Shown here piece after piece: positions 46,739 through 55,674 of a DNA stretch of 64,000 nt. A model generated the notes under the pieces. That model saw nothing but the letters and a program-made list of their open reading frames with translations. It was not told the DNA's origin and made no database searches. The DNA is from Phycisphaeraceae bacterium (lineage in GTDB: Bacteria; Planctomycetota; Phycisphaerae; Phycisphaerales; SM1A02): assembly GCA_019636755.1 (NCBI GenBank), contig JAHBWZ010000002.1, positions 434,001 to 498,000 on the forward strand, read 5' to 3'. A program made the translations under genes and the position numbers. Within the stretch, counting starts at the first letter, position 1. Each line of letters begins with the position of its first letter.

Positions 46739-47152
46739 CGGTGCCACACACCACACCTGGCCGCGCTGCCCGACAACGTGCTGCACCTGACGGCGCTGCG
46801 CGAGTGGGCGATCAGACTGGAGGCCAAGCCGAAGTACGTCGTGTCGTCGACGCGAAGGGACTTCCCGTGGACCAGCAGCCACCACCTCGCCGGCGACCTG
46901 CGCACGGACGTACAGAGTCTGAAGGACGCGACCCCGGCCGGCGCGCTCCTCGGGAGCGGCACGCTCGCGACCGGACTGGACCGGCTGGATCTGATCGACG
47001 AGTACAGGTCCCTCATTCACCCCAGGATCGCCGGCCAGGGCCCGACCCTGTACCAGGGCGGACTGCCCGGCACGCGACGGCTCGAGCTGGTCTCGGCGAC
47101 GCCGCTCCGAAGCGGTACGGTCGCCATGCACGACCGGCGCGCACGCCGCTGA
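46739..47152 (+). pseudogene. 5'-truncated dihydrofolate-reductase-family (RibD-C-like) gene
   Basis: Beginning directly after the VOC stop, the frame matches the C-terminal two thirds of YyaP-type dihydrofolate-reductase-like proteins: LEAKPKYVVSSTRRDFPW, LKDATPAGALLGSGTLATGLDRLDLIDEYRSLIHPRIAGQGPTLY. The usual N-terminal ~60 residues with the first strand and cofactor contacts are missing, and the only start is GTG 46778. Probably non-functional. Confidence 0.7.
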
Positions 47153-47353
47153 CGACTGGTTACAGCGGCCGGTCGGCGCGAGCGCGGCGGCGCACCATCG
47201 CGTTCAGGTCAGAGAACGATGAGACGCGGACTCAAGGCGCACCGGTCCCAACCGACTGCGAGCACCCCGACCCCGCTCTGTGCGCTCCGCGTCCTCGCGG
47301 TCACTCTTCCTGCATCCCCGCCGATCGCCGCGCCCCGCGCCCGCCACGGCCCC

Positions 47354-48559
47354 TCACCCCAGGTTCTCTGCATCCAGCGGGACCTGCGCTTCGATCGTCA
47401 GTCCGAATCCGTGCAGTGCCGGCAGCGTCTTGGGGTGATTGGTCAGCAGGCGCAGTCGGGAGAGCCCCAGGTCGCGCAGGATCTGGCCGCCGATGCCGAT
47501 GTCGCGCTGACTGATGGGCATGGCGCGCCCGCCGGGGCCATCGGCACGCGTGAGATCCGGTGCGTTGACGCTGTCCACGCCCGAGCGCCGGATGCGGAGC
47601 AGGCGGTTGCGCAGGTCGTCGCCGAATCCCTCGGTGCGCAGATAGACGACCGCGCCGCGGCCCTCCCGCTGGATCCGGCGCATCGCCGCGCGCAGGGACT
47701 CGCCGGTGGGATTCGTCCGTTCCAGGAAGATATCGCCGAGCAGGTCGCGCCGGTGCATGCGCACCAGCGTCGGATCATCGACGGGGACCACGCGTCCCGT
47801 GTCATCGAGTGCACCGATGCCGCCCGTGGTCAGGGCAAGGTGCGGCAGGGGATCGATCTCGCTCTGCCAGGCGAAGAGCGTGAACGAGCCCTCGGGGGTC
47901 TCGATCGGCGTGCCGTTGACCGGCTCCAGGCGCGAGACCAGCGTTTCCCGCGCCATCCGGTACTCGATGATCTGCTCCACCGAGCACATGCGCAGACCGT
48001 GCTCGGCGCAGAGGCGCTCGAGCTGCGGCATGCGGGCCATCGCGCCGTCGCTGTCCACGACTTCGATGATGACCGCGCTGGGATGCAGCCCGGCGAGCCG
48101 GCAGAGATCCACCGATCCCTCGGTCTGCCCGGTGCGGACCAGCACGCCCCCGTCGCGGGCGCGCAGCGGATTGATGTGGCCGGGACGGACGAAGTCGTCG
48201 ATCGTCGAGGCGGGATCGATGAGCAGGCGGATCGTCTTCGCGCGATCGGGTGACGAGACGCCGGTGCCCACGCCGCGCCGCGGGTGACCGTCCACGGAGA
48301 CGGTGAAGGGCGTGCCCCACATGCTGGTGTTGAAGGTTGCCTGCGGCTTGAGGTCCAGGCGATCACAGTCGGCACCGGTCAGGGCGACACAGAGGTACCC
48401 GCCCCCGACCCGGGTCATGAAGGTGATCGTTTCCGGCGTGATCTTCTCCGCCGCGCAGACGAAGTCGCCCTCGTTCTCACGGTCCTCGTCGTCGACCAGG
48501 ACGATGATCCGGCCCGCGCGCAGGTCGTCGAGGATCTCAGGAATGGGCGAGAGCGGCAT
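47354..48559 (-). CDS. ribB: Bifunctional RibBA-like protein with degenerate GTP cyclohydrolase II half
   Basis: Riboflavin-synthesis protein of 401 residues. The N-terminal half (1-~205) is a complete 3,4-dihydroxy-2-butanone-4-phosphate synthase: DDEDRENEGDFVCAAE, TSMWGTPFTVSVDG, RPGHINPLRARDGGVLVRTGQTEGSVDLCRLAG. The second half is GTP cyclohydrolase II-like (VRMHRRDLLGDIFLERTNPTGESL ... QRDIGIGGQILRDLGLSRLRLLTNHPKT), but the three zinc cysteines normally in SxCLTGDxFGSxRCDCG are all absent. RibB activity is expected; RibA activity is not. ATG 48559 has TAGAGT 6 nt upstream, suggesting a leaderless mRNA. Confidence 0.9.
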   Translation of the reverse strand: MPLSPIPEILDDLRAGRIIVLVDDEDRENEGDFVCAAEKITPETITFMTRVGGGYLCVALTGADCDRLDLKPQATFNTSMWGTPFTVSVDGHPRRGVGTGVSSPDRAKTIRLLIDPASTIDDFVRPGHINPLRARDGGVLVRTGQTEGSVDLCRLAGLHPSAVIIEVVDSDGAMARMPQLERLCAEHGLRMCSVEQIIEYRMARETLVSRLEPVNGTPIETPEGSFTLFAWQSEIDPLPHLALTTGGIGALDDTGRVVPVDDPTLVRMHRRDLLGDIFLERTNPTGESLRAAMRRIQREGRGAVVYLRTEGFGDDLRNRLLRIRRSGVDSVNAPDLTRADGPGGRAMPISQRDIGIGGQILRDLGLSRLRLLTNHPKTLPALHGFGLTIEAQVPLDAENLG

Positions 48560-49421
48560 TCCGGCACTCTACCGCCGGGTGTGACAGGGCGGGACGTGCC
48601 TGGCGCTCGCGGGCGCGGTGGCGGCGAGCCCACGACAGCGCCTCGGACATCGGAACGCGTGCGCAGGCGCACATGAGGCCGACAGGGCGGATTCCGCCCC
48701 CTGCGGCCCCCGTTCGCGCACGCGGCACTCTGGCGTTGCGCACACCGCGCCGTGGCGCGGCGGTCCACGGCGATGGCTCCGCCGGCGCTGACCAGGTCCC
48801 GGCGCTGCCTCGACATCGTCAAGCGGTGATCCGCCGACCGCGGGACGGGGCGGGGGAGCCGGGGACCGGACGGCCGCGGGGCCGGGGGCCGGCGAGCGAT
48901 GGCGACGACCCCTGGATGGCGTCGGCCACCGACCCGGTGCCTCGAGCCGAGGCGACCACCCCCCACGCGATCTCGCCGGGCGGTTCCTCGTGCGGCGTGC
49001 CGGCGCAGAGCGACCCGCGCCGACCGATCCGCCGGCGGCTCTGCAGGCACCGCGCGCCGGCGCACCGAGGCCTGGCCCTGGACGACCGCCGCCCAATCCG
49101 CCCAGCCTGCCCATGTTCTGCGTGTCCGAACCCGGCGTGTTCTGCGTGTCCGAACCTGCCTGGTTGTGCGTGTCCGAACCTGCCCTGACCTGTCTCCAGC
49201 CGCCGGGCGGGCCGACGGCCCATGCCTTCCTGCACCCCCCGCGCCGGCACCGCGCGCCGGTCACGACCGGCCGGCGCGTTCATTGCGGTGCCGCGCCGTG
49301 CCCATCGGCCGGCGTCGGACCGAGAATCTCCCGGCGGAAACGCGCGTGAGACGGCGCTTCGACGAACTTTGGCATCACGCGCTCAACCCGCGCAGACCCC
49401 GCGTTAGAGTGTCCGTCGACC
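48560..49421. other. Long intergenic region, no supported gene
   Basis: About 860 nt. It contains the ribBA -10-like element (TAGAGT on the minus strand, 48566-48571) and a 3 x 24-bp tandem repeat (49115-49186). Open frames crossing the region on both strands are Arg/Pro/Gly-rich and look like GC-driven noise. Confidence 0.5.
49115..49186. repeat. Tandem repeat, 3 x 24 bp
   Basis: Three 24-bp units (49115-49138, 49139-49162, 49163-49186) with core GTTCTGCGTGTCCGAACC and a variable CCGGCGT/TGCCTG end; a few substitutions between units. The 24-bp length keeps any reading frame, but no start or homology supports translation. Confidence 0.85.
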
Positions 49422-50066
49422 ATGTCGGTGATCACGTCCATCCCGCCCGCGCTCGACCCGGCTGACCTGGTCCAGTTGCTGGACGAGCATCACCTGGCGC
49501 TCATCGGAGGCCGGGCGCGGGACCGCGTGTTCCTGCTGTCCGAACTGGCATCCCGGCTGGAGTGCCTCTCCGGGAGCCGCATCGTCCGGATCTCCTCCGG
49601 CAGCAGCCCGACCTGCGACCGGATCGTCCGGCAGCTGGAGCGCGGCTTCGGCCTCCCGCTGCGGACCGCGCCCCGCGGCCCCGAGGAACTCCGCGCGGCC
49701 CTCGCCGGACGGACCGCCCGGGAGCAGCGCAGTTTCCTCTTCTGGGCAGACGCCGATGCCCTCCTGGAGCATGATGTTGACGGGTTCGGCGCCATCGCGG
49801 GGGCCATCATGGCCGCCTCCGCCGACCGCGAGTTCATGAGCGAGGACCGCCTCACGATCGAGCGGGCCATCTTCGCCGGAGGCGCCAAACTGGGCGCGTA
49901 CGCGGAGGAGGACGGGGGGCAGTTCCGATCGTGGCACCGGGCGGCACGGACCGCGCCCGTCGTTGACGGGCCCGGGCGGCGTGGGCGCTTTCCCGTCCGT
50001 ACCTCGCCCGAGAATCACGCGCTGCCGCAACGACCGCGGGTACTCATTTTCCGCCTCGACGGATGA
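49422..50066 (+). CDS. Conserved-looking hypothetical protein
   Basis: Not recognised. The 214-residue product is soluble, with an N-terminal helical part (LDPADLVQLLDEHHLALIGG), and a central region that resembles nucleoside-triphosphatase-like folds (RIVRISSGSSPTCDRIVRQLERGFG, SFLFWADADALLEHDVDGFG), but no Walker A is present. The last ~50 residues are Arg/Pro-rich and less ordered. A TAGAGT hexamer lies 11 nt upstream of the ATG. It precedes upp by 95 nt. Confidence 0.65.
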   Translation: MSVITSIPPALDPADLVQLLDEHHLALIGGRARDRVFLLSELASRLECLSGSRIVRISSGSSPTCDRIVRQLERGFGLPLRTAPRGPEELRAALAGRTAREQRSFLFWADADALLEHDVDGFGAIAGAIMAASADREFMSEDRLTIERAIFAGGAKLGAYAEEDGGQFRSWHRAARTAPVVDGPGRRGRFPVRTSPENHALPQRPRVLIFRLDG

Positions 50067-50148
50067 CGCCGGGCGCGGTCGATCCGCCGCGCTGCGGACA
50101 TCGCCCCGCGCACCGCGACGGCCCGACGCGCTGCTGCGCCGACTCCGC

Positions 50149-50154
50149 TAGACT
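50149..50154 (+). promoter_or_regulatory. -10-like hexamer at upp
   Basis: TAGACT ends 7 nt before the upp ATG at 50162, consistent with leaderless transcription. No -35 consensus. Confidence 0.45.
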
Positions 50155-50161
50155 CGGGGGC

Positions 50162-50809
50162 ATGCCGTCAGAGCACGCTGAGTTCCCGAACCTGCGCGTC
50201 TTTGACCACCCGCTCATCCAGGCGAAGTTGACACGCGTCCGGGACGCGCGGACCGATCACGCGGAGTTCCGCCGGCTGCTCAATGAGATCGCGGCGCTGA
50301 TGACATTCACGGCCAGCCGCGACCTTCCGGTGACCGCGGTCGAGATCGCGACGCCGCTCGAGCGCACCCGCGGCGTCGCCCTCGCCCGACAGGTCGCCCT
50401 CGTGCCCATCCTTCGGGCCGGGCTCGCCATGACCGACGGCATCCTTGCCCTCATGCCGGAGGCGAAGGTCGGGCACATAGGCGTCTATCGCGATGAGAAG
50501 ACGCTTCGGCCCGTCTCCTACTACGCGAAGCTGCCGATCGACATCGCGGAGAGCGAGACCTTCGTGGTGGATCCCATGCTCGCCACCGGCGGCTCGGCCA
50601 GCCACGCCGTGACCGAGCTCCGCAGGCGCGGCTGCCGGTCCATCCGCCTGGTCTGCCTGGTCGCGGCGCCGGAGGGCGTCCGCCGGATGTACACAGACCA
50701 TCCGCAGGTCCCTGTCTTTGCCGCGTCGCTGGACCGTGAACTCGACGGCCGCGGGTACATTCGCCCCGGCCTCGGAGACGCGGGCGACCGGATCTTCGGC
50801 ACCCAGTAA
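50162..50809 (+). CDS. upp: Uracil phosphoribosyltransferase
   Basis: Salvages uracil to UMP with PRPP. The 215-residue product shows the family throughout: NLRVFDHPLIQAKLTRVRD, EIATPLERTRG, VALVPILRAGLAMTDGIL, HIGVYRDEKTLRPVSYYAKLP, the PRPP loop VVDPMLATGGSASHAV and the uracil-binding end RGYIRPGLGDAGDRIFGTQ. ATG 50162 gives the standard N-terminus; a longer frame from 50063 overlaps the previous gene and is not used. It is followed by the DNA methyltransferase after 52 nt. Confidence 0.96.
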   Translation: MPSEHAEFPNLRVFDHPLIQAKLTRVRDARTDHAEFRRLLNEIAALMTFTASRDLPVTAVEIATPLERTRGVALARQVALVPILRAGLAMTDGILALMPEAKVGHIGVYRDEKTLRPVSYYAKLPIDIAESETFVVDPMLATGGSASHAVTELRRRGCRSIRLVCLVAAPEGVRRMYTDHPQVPVFAASLDRELDGRGYIRPGLGDAGDRIFGTQ

Positions 50810-50861
50810 CGCCGGGGTCCGGGCGCCTGATCGGGCACGCACGCCCGGAGAACTCCTTCCT

Positions 50862-51881
50862 ATGGCAGAACAGAAGAACCTCGAGTTCGATCGTCCCGGC
50901 GGTTACGCGGCGCCCAGCGGCGCGACCGCCGTGCAGCGCCGGGCGGCGCAGGAATTGCGATCCGCTGACATCCGGCTCTTCGGCGACCGGGCCGCGCCCC
51001 ACGTCCCGCGCGTGACGACGCTCCGACCGGATCACAGCGCGGCGGCGCCGGACACCCGCGTCTATGTCGGCGACTGCCGGGACGTGCTGGCCAGCCTGCC
51101 CGACCGCGGCTCGGTCGACCTGATCTTCGCGGATCCGCCGTTCAACTGGGACGTGCCCTATGAGAACTGGAACGACGGCATGCCGCGCGACGTCTTCGAG
51201 AAGTTCACGTTCGAGTGGCTTGACGGGTGCATCGAGGCACTCGCCCCGCACGGCAGCCTCTGGGTGAACATTCCGGACGACACGGCGGCGGAGATCGTGG
51301 TGCATCTCAAGCGGCGCGGCCTCACGATGATCAACTGGTGCGTCTGGCATTTCCGGTTCGGCCAGAACCGTTCCAGTTCCTTCATCATGTCGAAGGTGCA
51401 CGCGCTGTACTTCGCGAAGGATCCGGACGCCCGGCGATGGAATCCGGACGCGATCCTGGAGCAGTCCGATCGCGCCGCGATCTACGGCGACGCGCGCACG
51501 ATGGCGAAGGAGTCGAACAAGGGCATGCGCGTCCCGATGGATGTCTGGTACGGCCCCTACTGGGGTCGCATTCAGGGCAACAACCTGGAACGGCGTCACC
51601 AGCACCACAACCAGATCCCGGAGGTCTACCTGGAGCGCGTGATCCTCGCCTGCTCCAATGAAGGCGACCTGGTTCTGGATCCGTTCCTCGGCAGCGGCAC
51701 GACATGCACCGTCGCGCGGGCATGGAACCGGCGCTCGATCGGCATCGAGTATTCGGCGGTGAACGCCCGCAGCGCGTGGTCGCGCATCACGGAGGTCGGC
51801 ATGCTCCGCAAGGGGCAGAGCGTCGGCGGCTCCAGCGCGCTCCACCCGAAGCGCCGTGAACTGGTGCCGCCCACCGACTGA
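50862..51881 (+). CDS. Site-specific DNA methyltransferase (orphan)
   Basis: SAM-dependent adenine-N6 or cytosine-N4 methyltransferase of 339 residues. Catalytic motif IV is DPPF (Asp91-Phe94, in LIFADPPFNWDVPYENW) and the SAM motif I is DPFLGSGTTCTVA (from Asp273). The order IV before I is that of the beta class. An NQIPEVYLERVI segment precedes motif I. The first ~65 residues are probably target-recognition or linker. No restriction endonuclease lies nearby, so it is likely a solitary regulatory or housekeeping methyltransferase. ATG 50862 has GGAG 11 nt upstream. Confidence 0.9.
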   Translation: MAEQKNLEFDRPGGYAAPSGATAVQRRAAQELRSADIRLFGDRAAPHVPRVTTLRPDHSAAAPDTRVYVGDCRDVLASLPDRGSVDLIFADPPFNWDVPYENWNDGMPRDVFEKFTFEWLDGCIEALAPHGSLWVNIPDDTAAEIVVHLKRRGLTMINWCVWHFRFGQNRSSSFIMSKVHALYFAKDPDARRWNPDAILEQSDRAAIYGDARTMAKESNKGMRVPMDVWYGPYWGRIQGNNLERRHQHHNQIPEVYLERVILACSNEGDLVLDPFLGSGTTCTVARAWNRRSIGIEYSAVNARSAWSRITEVGMLRKGQSVGGSSALHPKRRELVPPTD

Positions 51882-51901
51882 CCGATGCGCTGGCCAGTGT
51901 C

Positions 51902-52867
51902 TCACACGTGGGCCGACGACGACGACGCCGTGGGGTCCATGATCTCCCGCGCCTGCGGCGATGCCTGCCACGCGAGCGCGGCAAGGACATGCCGCTGGAG
52001 CGTGAAGAGGTAGATCAGGTAGAGGATCGCCGCGATAAGCGGCCCGACGATCACGCACGATCCGAAGACATACAGCACCGGCAGAAGCCAGAGATAGAGC
52101 CTGGACTGCCGGACGAGGTTCGGATCCGGCACACGTGCAGCCAGCCACCGCGCGTAGACGATCGATCCGAAGAAGAGGACGATGCCCGCGAGTCCGGCGG
52201 CCATCTGCGAACCGGACATGATGAGCAGGCTGGTCAGACTCAGCGCCGTCGCCGCGGGACCGGCACCGCCGGCCGCGCCGGTCGCGAACATCGGCGTCGG
52301 ACCGACGAACAGCAGCAGGTTGCCGATCACCGTGCCGACGCCGCTCAGCACCGCGCAGATACGGACCACGTTCCGCGCCCGCGAACCGCGATTCGTTCCC
52401 GCGATGCCGGGATCCTCGATGCTCACCATCAGCCATCCGGCGACGACCACCAGCGTGAGGAGCGTCCCGCCGAGTGCGGCGCCGATCATCACGACGCCCT
52501 GCATCGCCATCCCGCCACCCTGCGTCACGGCCATGAAGCTGAGCGCCGCGCCGGCGATGCCGCCCATGATCGACAGCACGGTCTTCGCGATCGTGCCCCA
52601 GATCACCAGTTGAAGGCCGCGCGCGATCGCCTGGAGGTACTCCGCCGACGCGAACCGCAGCAGGTTTCCGGCCAGCGTGCGCGCCACCGCCGTCCCGCAC
52701 TCCGGACATCGGCCGTTGCGCCGCTGGCCACGAAGGTTGTATGAGCAGACGATGCATGGTGTATCCGCGTCCACCACGTTGACGACGGGCGGAGGAACGG
52801 ATGCGGCCGGCGCGGTCGGAACCGGCTCGACCGGACGCGGCTGGACTGTCTGATCGTCGTCGTTCAT
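51902..52867 (-). CDS. Polytopic membrane protein with zinc ribbon (tandem paralogue 2)
   Basis: Unknown function, 321 residues. A Pro-rich N-terminus is followed by a zinc ribbon (CIVCSYNLRGQRRNGRCPECG, residues ~38-58) and five or six membrane helices (VLSIMGGIAGAALSFMAV, GVVMIGAALGGTLLTLVVVAG, ICAVLSGVGTVIGNLLLFVG, LLIMSGSQMAAGLAGIVLFFGSI, LYLWLLPVLYVFGSCVIVGP). It overlaps the upstream paralogue by 4 nt (ATGA). The two share ribbon position, helix count and a LRxYLxxxxRG-type post-ribbon segment, indicating tandem duplication. Confidence 0.75.
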   Translation of the reverse strand: MNDDDQTVQPRPVEPVPTAPAASVPPPVVNVVDADTPCIVCSYNLRGQRRNGRCPECGTAVARTLAGNLLRFASAEYLQAIARGLQLVIWGTIAKTVLSIMGGIAGAALSFMAVTQGGGMAMQGVVMIGAALGGTLLTLVVVAGWLMVSIEDPGIAGTNRGSRARNVVRICAVLSGVGTVIGNLLLFVGPTPMFATGAAGGAGPAATALSLTSLLIMSGSQMAAGLAGIVLFFGSIVYARWLAARVPDPNLVRQSRLYLWLLPVLYVFGSCVIVGPLIAAILYLIYLFTLQRHVLAALAWQASPQAREIMDPTASSSSAHV

Positions 52868-53823
52868 GGGGCGGCGGCCTCCGGCTGCTCGAGCAGCCCC
52901 CGGAGGTCGCTGCGGAGCTGTGCGATGATGACAAGGTAGCCTGCCGGCGCCAGCAGCGGACCGATGCAGAGCAGCGGCGACAGCAGCAGGGTCGCAAGCG
53001 GCAGGACCCAGATGCCCAGCCCCGCGCCGGCGCGGAGCCTCTCATTGGGAATCCGCGCCGCCAGCCATCGCACGTGCAGCATGGATGCCACGAAGAGGGT
53101 CGCCTGGACGACCATCTCTGACACGGGCAGGAACGCGGTCGGGCCATCCACGAGCCGGCCGATCTCGCGCATCCAGGGCGCCGGGGCCGCCTGAGAGTCA
53201 TGCACCCACCCGATCAGGCCGGCCCCGACGGTCAGTGTCGCCGCGATGACCGCGGCACCGGCCGCAACGCGCACCATGACGGACACCGTGATCGCCGCGC
53301 GATCGTGCACATAGTCCGGATGGAGGGTACCGAGCAGCGACCAGCCGCCAAAGAGCACGAGCAGTCCGCCGAGGCGCGCGGCGATGATGATCGGTGCGGC
53401 GACCATAGTCAGCGCGCCATTGCCGGCCAGGAGGCCGTGGAGTGCCATTACCACCCACGGCACCGCGATCGCGACCACGAGTCCGCCGAAGACGAGGCTC
53501 GTGCCGGCGGACAGGCGGCGCAGATACGCGCGCGGCGCGCAGGACAGTCGATCGCCCCGGATCGACCGCTCGATGGGTCGACCGCACTCGGGGCACGCGC
53601 CCTCCTCCGGAAGGCCCGCGAGGTCGTTGGCGCAGAAGACGCAGAGGACATCGTCGGTCGACGGTCGATGGCGCCGCGCCGCGCTGAACCACCGGCCCTG
53701 ACCCGTGCGATCCCCGCGCTGCCGATCCGGCGCCTCGGTCAGCGCCGGTTCGAGGCGGTAGCCCGGATCCTCAGTCCGCTCCGGATGCTCCGGATCATGT
53801 CCGCGCGCGTCCTCGTCGGGCAT
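52864..53823 (-). CDS. Polytopic membrane protein with zinc ribbon (tandem paralogue 1)
   Basis: Unknown function, 319 residues. A charged N-terminus precedes a ribbon (CVFCANDLAGLPEEGACPECG) and helices (SLVFGGLVVAIAVPWVVMAL, MVAAPIIIAARLGGLLVLFGG, VAAGAAVIAATLTVGAGLIGW, MVVQATLFVASMLHVRWL, GLGIWVLPLATLLLSPLLCIG). TACGAT ends 7 nt before ATG 53823; the earlier ATG at 53832 falls inside this hexamer and is less likely. First gene of a two-gene minus-strand operon, divergent from apbE. Confidence 0.75.
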   Translation of the reverse strand: MPDEDARGHDPEHPERTEDPGYRLEPALTEAPDRQRGDRTGQGRWFSAARRHRPSTDDVLCVFCANDLAGLPEEGACPECGRPIERSIRGDRLSCAPRAYLRRLSAGTSLVFGGLVVAIAVPWVVMALHGLLAGNGALTMVAAPIIIAARLGGLLVLFGGWSLLGTLHPDYVHDRAAITVSVMVRVAAGAAVIAATLTVGAGLIGWVHDSQAAPAPWMREIGRLVDGPTAFLPVSEMVVQATLFVASMLHVRWLAARIPNERLRAGAGLGIWVLPLATLLLSPLLCIGPLLAPAGYLVIIAQLRSDLRGLLEQPEAAAP

Positions 53824-53830
53824 GGCTCGC

Positions 53831-53884
53831 ATCGTATCGGCATCGATTCCGGCATCCGGACGTACCCCCGGCGCCGCGTACAAT
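53831..53884. promoter_or_regulatory. Divergent leaderless-type promoters of zinc-ribbon operon and apbE
   Basis: Minus strand TACGAT (53831-53836) ends 7 nt before ATG 53823; plus strand TACAAT (53879-53884) ends 9 nt before GTG 53894. The two genes are only 70 nt apart, so any -35 elements must overlap. Confidence 0.5.
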
Positions 53885-53893
53885 CGATCCGTC

Positions 53894-54937
53894 GTGCGCC
53901 TGTGCTGCCATCGGATCACCCGCCACCCGTTCACGGCACTCCGTACCCGCGGCGTGCTTGTTGCATGCCTGCTGCTCCCGGCCGCGTGCCGGGCGGAGCC
54001 CGCCGGCCGCCACACGTTCACAGAACCCGCGATGGGCGTCGCGGCCCGCATCACGGTCGTCGCCCCGAGCGCGGACGCGGCGCGTCCCGCGGTCCGCGCC
54101 GCATTCGACCGCATCGCGGCGATCGAGTCCGCCCTGAGCGACTGGCAGGCGGACAGCGAGGCCATGCGCCTCTGTGCCCGCGGTCGCGGCTCGTGGCCCG
54201 CCGGCGATGATCTGCGCCAGGTCCTGGCGAGATCAATCGAGATCCACGCCGCCACCGACGGCGCCTTCGATCCGACCCTCGGACCACTGACGGCGCTCTG
54301 GCGCGCGGCGCGTCGCGACGGACGCGTTCCCCCGGAGGGCGCGCGGCGCGACGCCCGCGCACGCAGCGGGCTGGACGCGGTCCACCTGGATCCGGATCGA
54401 GGTCACGTGACGCTGGCCAAGGCCGGGATGCGCTTCGACTTCGGCGGTATCGGTAAGGGATACGCCGCGGACGAAGCGCTGGCCGTTCTCGCGCAGTACG
54501 GCTTCGATGCGGCACTCGTGGAGCTCGGCGGCGACCTCGCCATCGGCGGTGCGCCGCCGGGCTGCGCGGGCTGGACGGTTCAGGTCGATCCCGGACTGAG
54601 CGACGAGGCACCCTTCACGCTCGTACTCGAGCACGCCGGCGTCGCCACCTCCGGCGATCGCGAGCAGCACGTGGTCGACTCCGAAGGCCTCGTGCACTCG
54701 CACATCCTCGATCCTCGGACCGGGGAACCCGTGACACACCGCATCGCGGTGGCGGTGATCGCGCCGGATGCGACGATGGCAGACGCACTCGCGTCGGCGC
54801 TGTCGGTCCTCGGCCCTCGCGACGCCGCCCGCATCCTGGCGCGTCTCCCCGGGACCTCGACCATCTTCGAGATCGCCACGGAACAGGGCGTACTGCGCGG
54901 CTGGAGCGGCGGATCCGCGCTGCCGCCGCCGCCCTGA
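53894..54937 (+). CDS. apbE: FAD:protein FMN transferase (ApbE), lipoprotein
   Basis: Attaches FMN covalently to Thr of periplasmic flavoproteins such as Nqr/Rnf subunits. The 347-residue product begins with a signal and lipobox (GVLVACLLLPAAC), then EPAMGVAARITV, the flavin-binding block DGAFDPTLGPLTALW, FDFGGIGKGYAADEAL, VELGGDLAIGG and the C-terminal HILDPRTGEPVTHRIAVAVIAPDATMADALASALSVLG with the metal-binding Asp/Thr. GTG 53894 with a -10-like TACAAT 9 nt upstream is used; a longer frame to 53822 has no support. No Nqr/Rnf genes are in the window. Confidence 0.93.
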   Translation: MRLCCHRITRHPFTALRTRGVLVACLLLPAACRAEPAGRHTFTEPAMGVAARITVVAPSADAARPAVRAAFDRIAAIESALSDWQADSEAMRLCARGRGSWPAGDDLRQVLARSIEIHAATDGAFDPTLGPLTALWRAARRDGRVPPEGARRDARARSGLDAVHLDPDRGHVTLAKAGMRFDFGGIGKGYAADEALAVLAQYGFDAALVELGGDLAIGGAPPGCAGWTVQVDPGLSDEAPFTLVLEHAGVATSGDREQHVVDSEGLVHSHILDPRTGEPVTHRIAVAVIAPDATMADALASALSVLGPRDAARILARLPGTSTIFEIATEQGVLRGWSGGSALPPPP

Positions 54938-54941
54938 CGGT

Positions 54942-54965
54942 CCGGCACCACGCGGTGCGTGCCGG
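54942..54965. terminator. Hairpin between convergent apbE and rpsG
   Basis: CCGGCAC (54942-54948) pairs with GTGCCGG (54959-54965), with further pairing possible inside. It lies 4 nt after apbE and about 90 nt beyond rpsG, so could serve both strands. There is no T run. Confidence 0.35.
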
Positions 54966-55056
54966 CGCAGAATGCCACTGCCTGCGCGATCACCGACCAC
55001 GCGCACCGGAGCACACTCGGCGGATCCGAAGAAGAAGTGCGACGGCGTCGCCCGGC

Positions 55057-55551
55057 TCACCACGCGAAGTGGGCGAAGGCCTTGTTGGCGTCGGCCATGC
55101 GGTGCGTCTGCTCCCGCGTGGCGATCGCCTTGCCTTCACCGCGCGCCGCGTCGTACAGCTCCTTCGCCAGTCGCTCCGCCATCGGCCGGCCCTTCTCGCC
55201 GCGGGTGGCGACAAGGATCCACCGGAAGCCGAGGCTCTGGCGGCGGCGCTGGCTGACGGGCATCGGCACCTGGTAGTTGGCACCACCGACGCGCTTGGAG
55301 CGGACTTCCACGTTGGGCTTGACGTTCTCGATCGCCATGTGGAAGACCTCCAGCGCCGTCTTCGGGGCGCCTTCCTGGGCTTCCTTGTCCAGCCGCTTCT
55401 GGATCAGGTCCAGCGCGTCATAGACGATCGACTGCGCGACGGTCTTCTTGCCGTCGTACATGATGCAGTTGACGAACTTGCTCAGCGTCCGGTCCTGGTA
55501 CCGGGGGTCGGGACGAAGCTGCTCGTCCGACATCGTGATGCGTCCGGCCAT
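55057..55551 (-). CDS. rpsG: 30S ribosomal protein S7
   Basis: Primary 16S rRNA-binding protein of the 30S head, 164 residues. Family marks: [61 protein letters not shown] and [22 protein letters not shown] 55551 has GAGGAG 10 nt upstream. It follows rpsL after 123 nt, the str-operon order; no elongation-factor gene follows (apbE is convergent), so the operon is cut short here. Confidence 0.97.
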   Translation of the reverse strand: MAGRITMSDEQLRPDPRYQDRTLSKFVNCIMYDGKKTVAQSIVYDALDLIQKRLDKEAQEGAPKTALEVFHMAIENVKPNVEVRSKRVGGANYQVPMPVSQRRRQSLGFRWILVATRGEKGRPMAERLAKELYDAARGEGKAIATREQTHRMADANKAFAHFAW

Positions 55552-55674
55552 CGATCGAAACTCCTCTGGCTCATCTCCCGGCTGCGTGCCGCAGGGCACC
55601 GACCGGGTCTGTTCACCGCGTCGCCCTTCCGACCGGTCGGGCAGGACGCGATTACTTGCCGACTGTCCTGTGGA

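Noticed and set aside
48673-49188. 171-codon plus-strand ORF before the 49422 gene
   Set aside because: It depends on the 24-bp tandem repeat, is Pro/Arg-rich and has no start signal.
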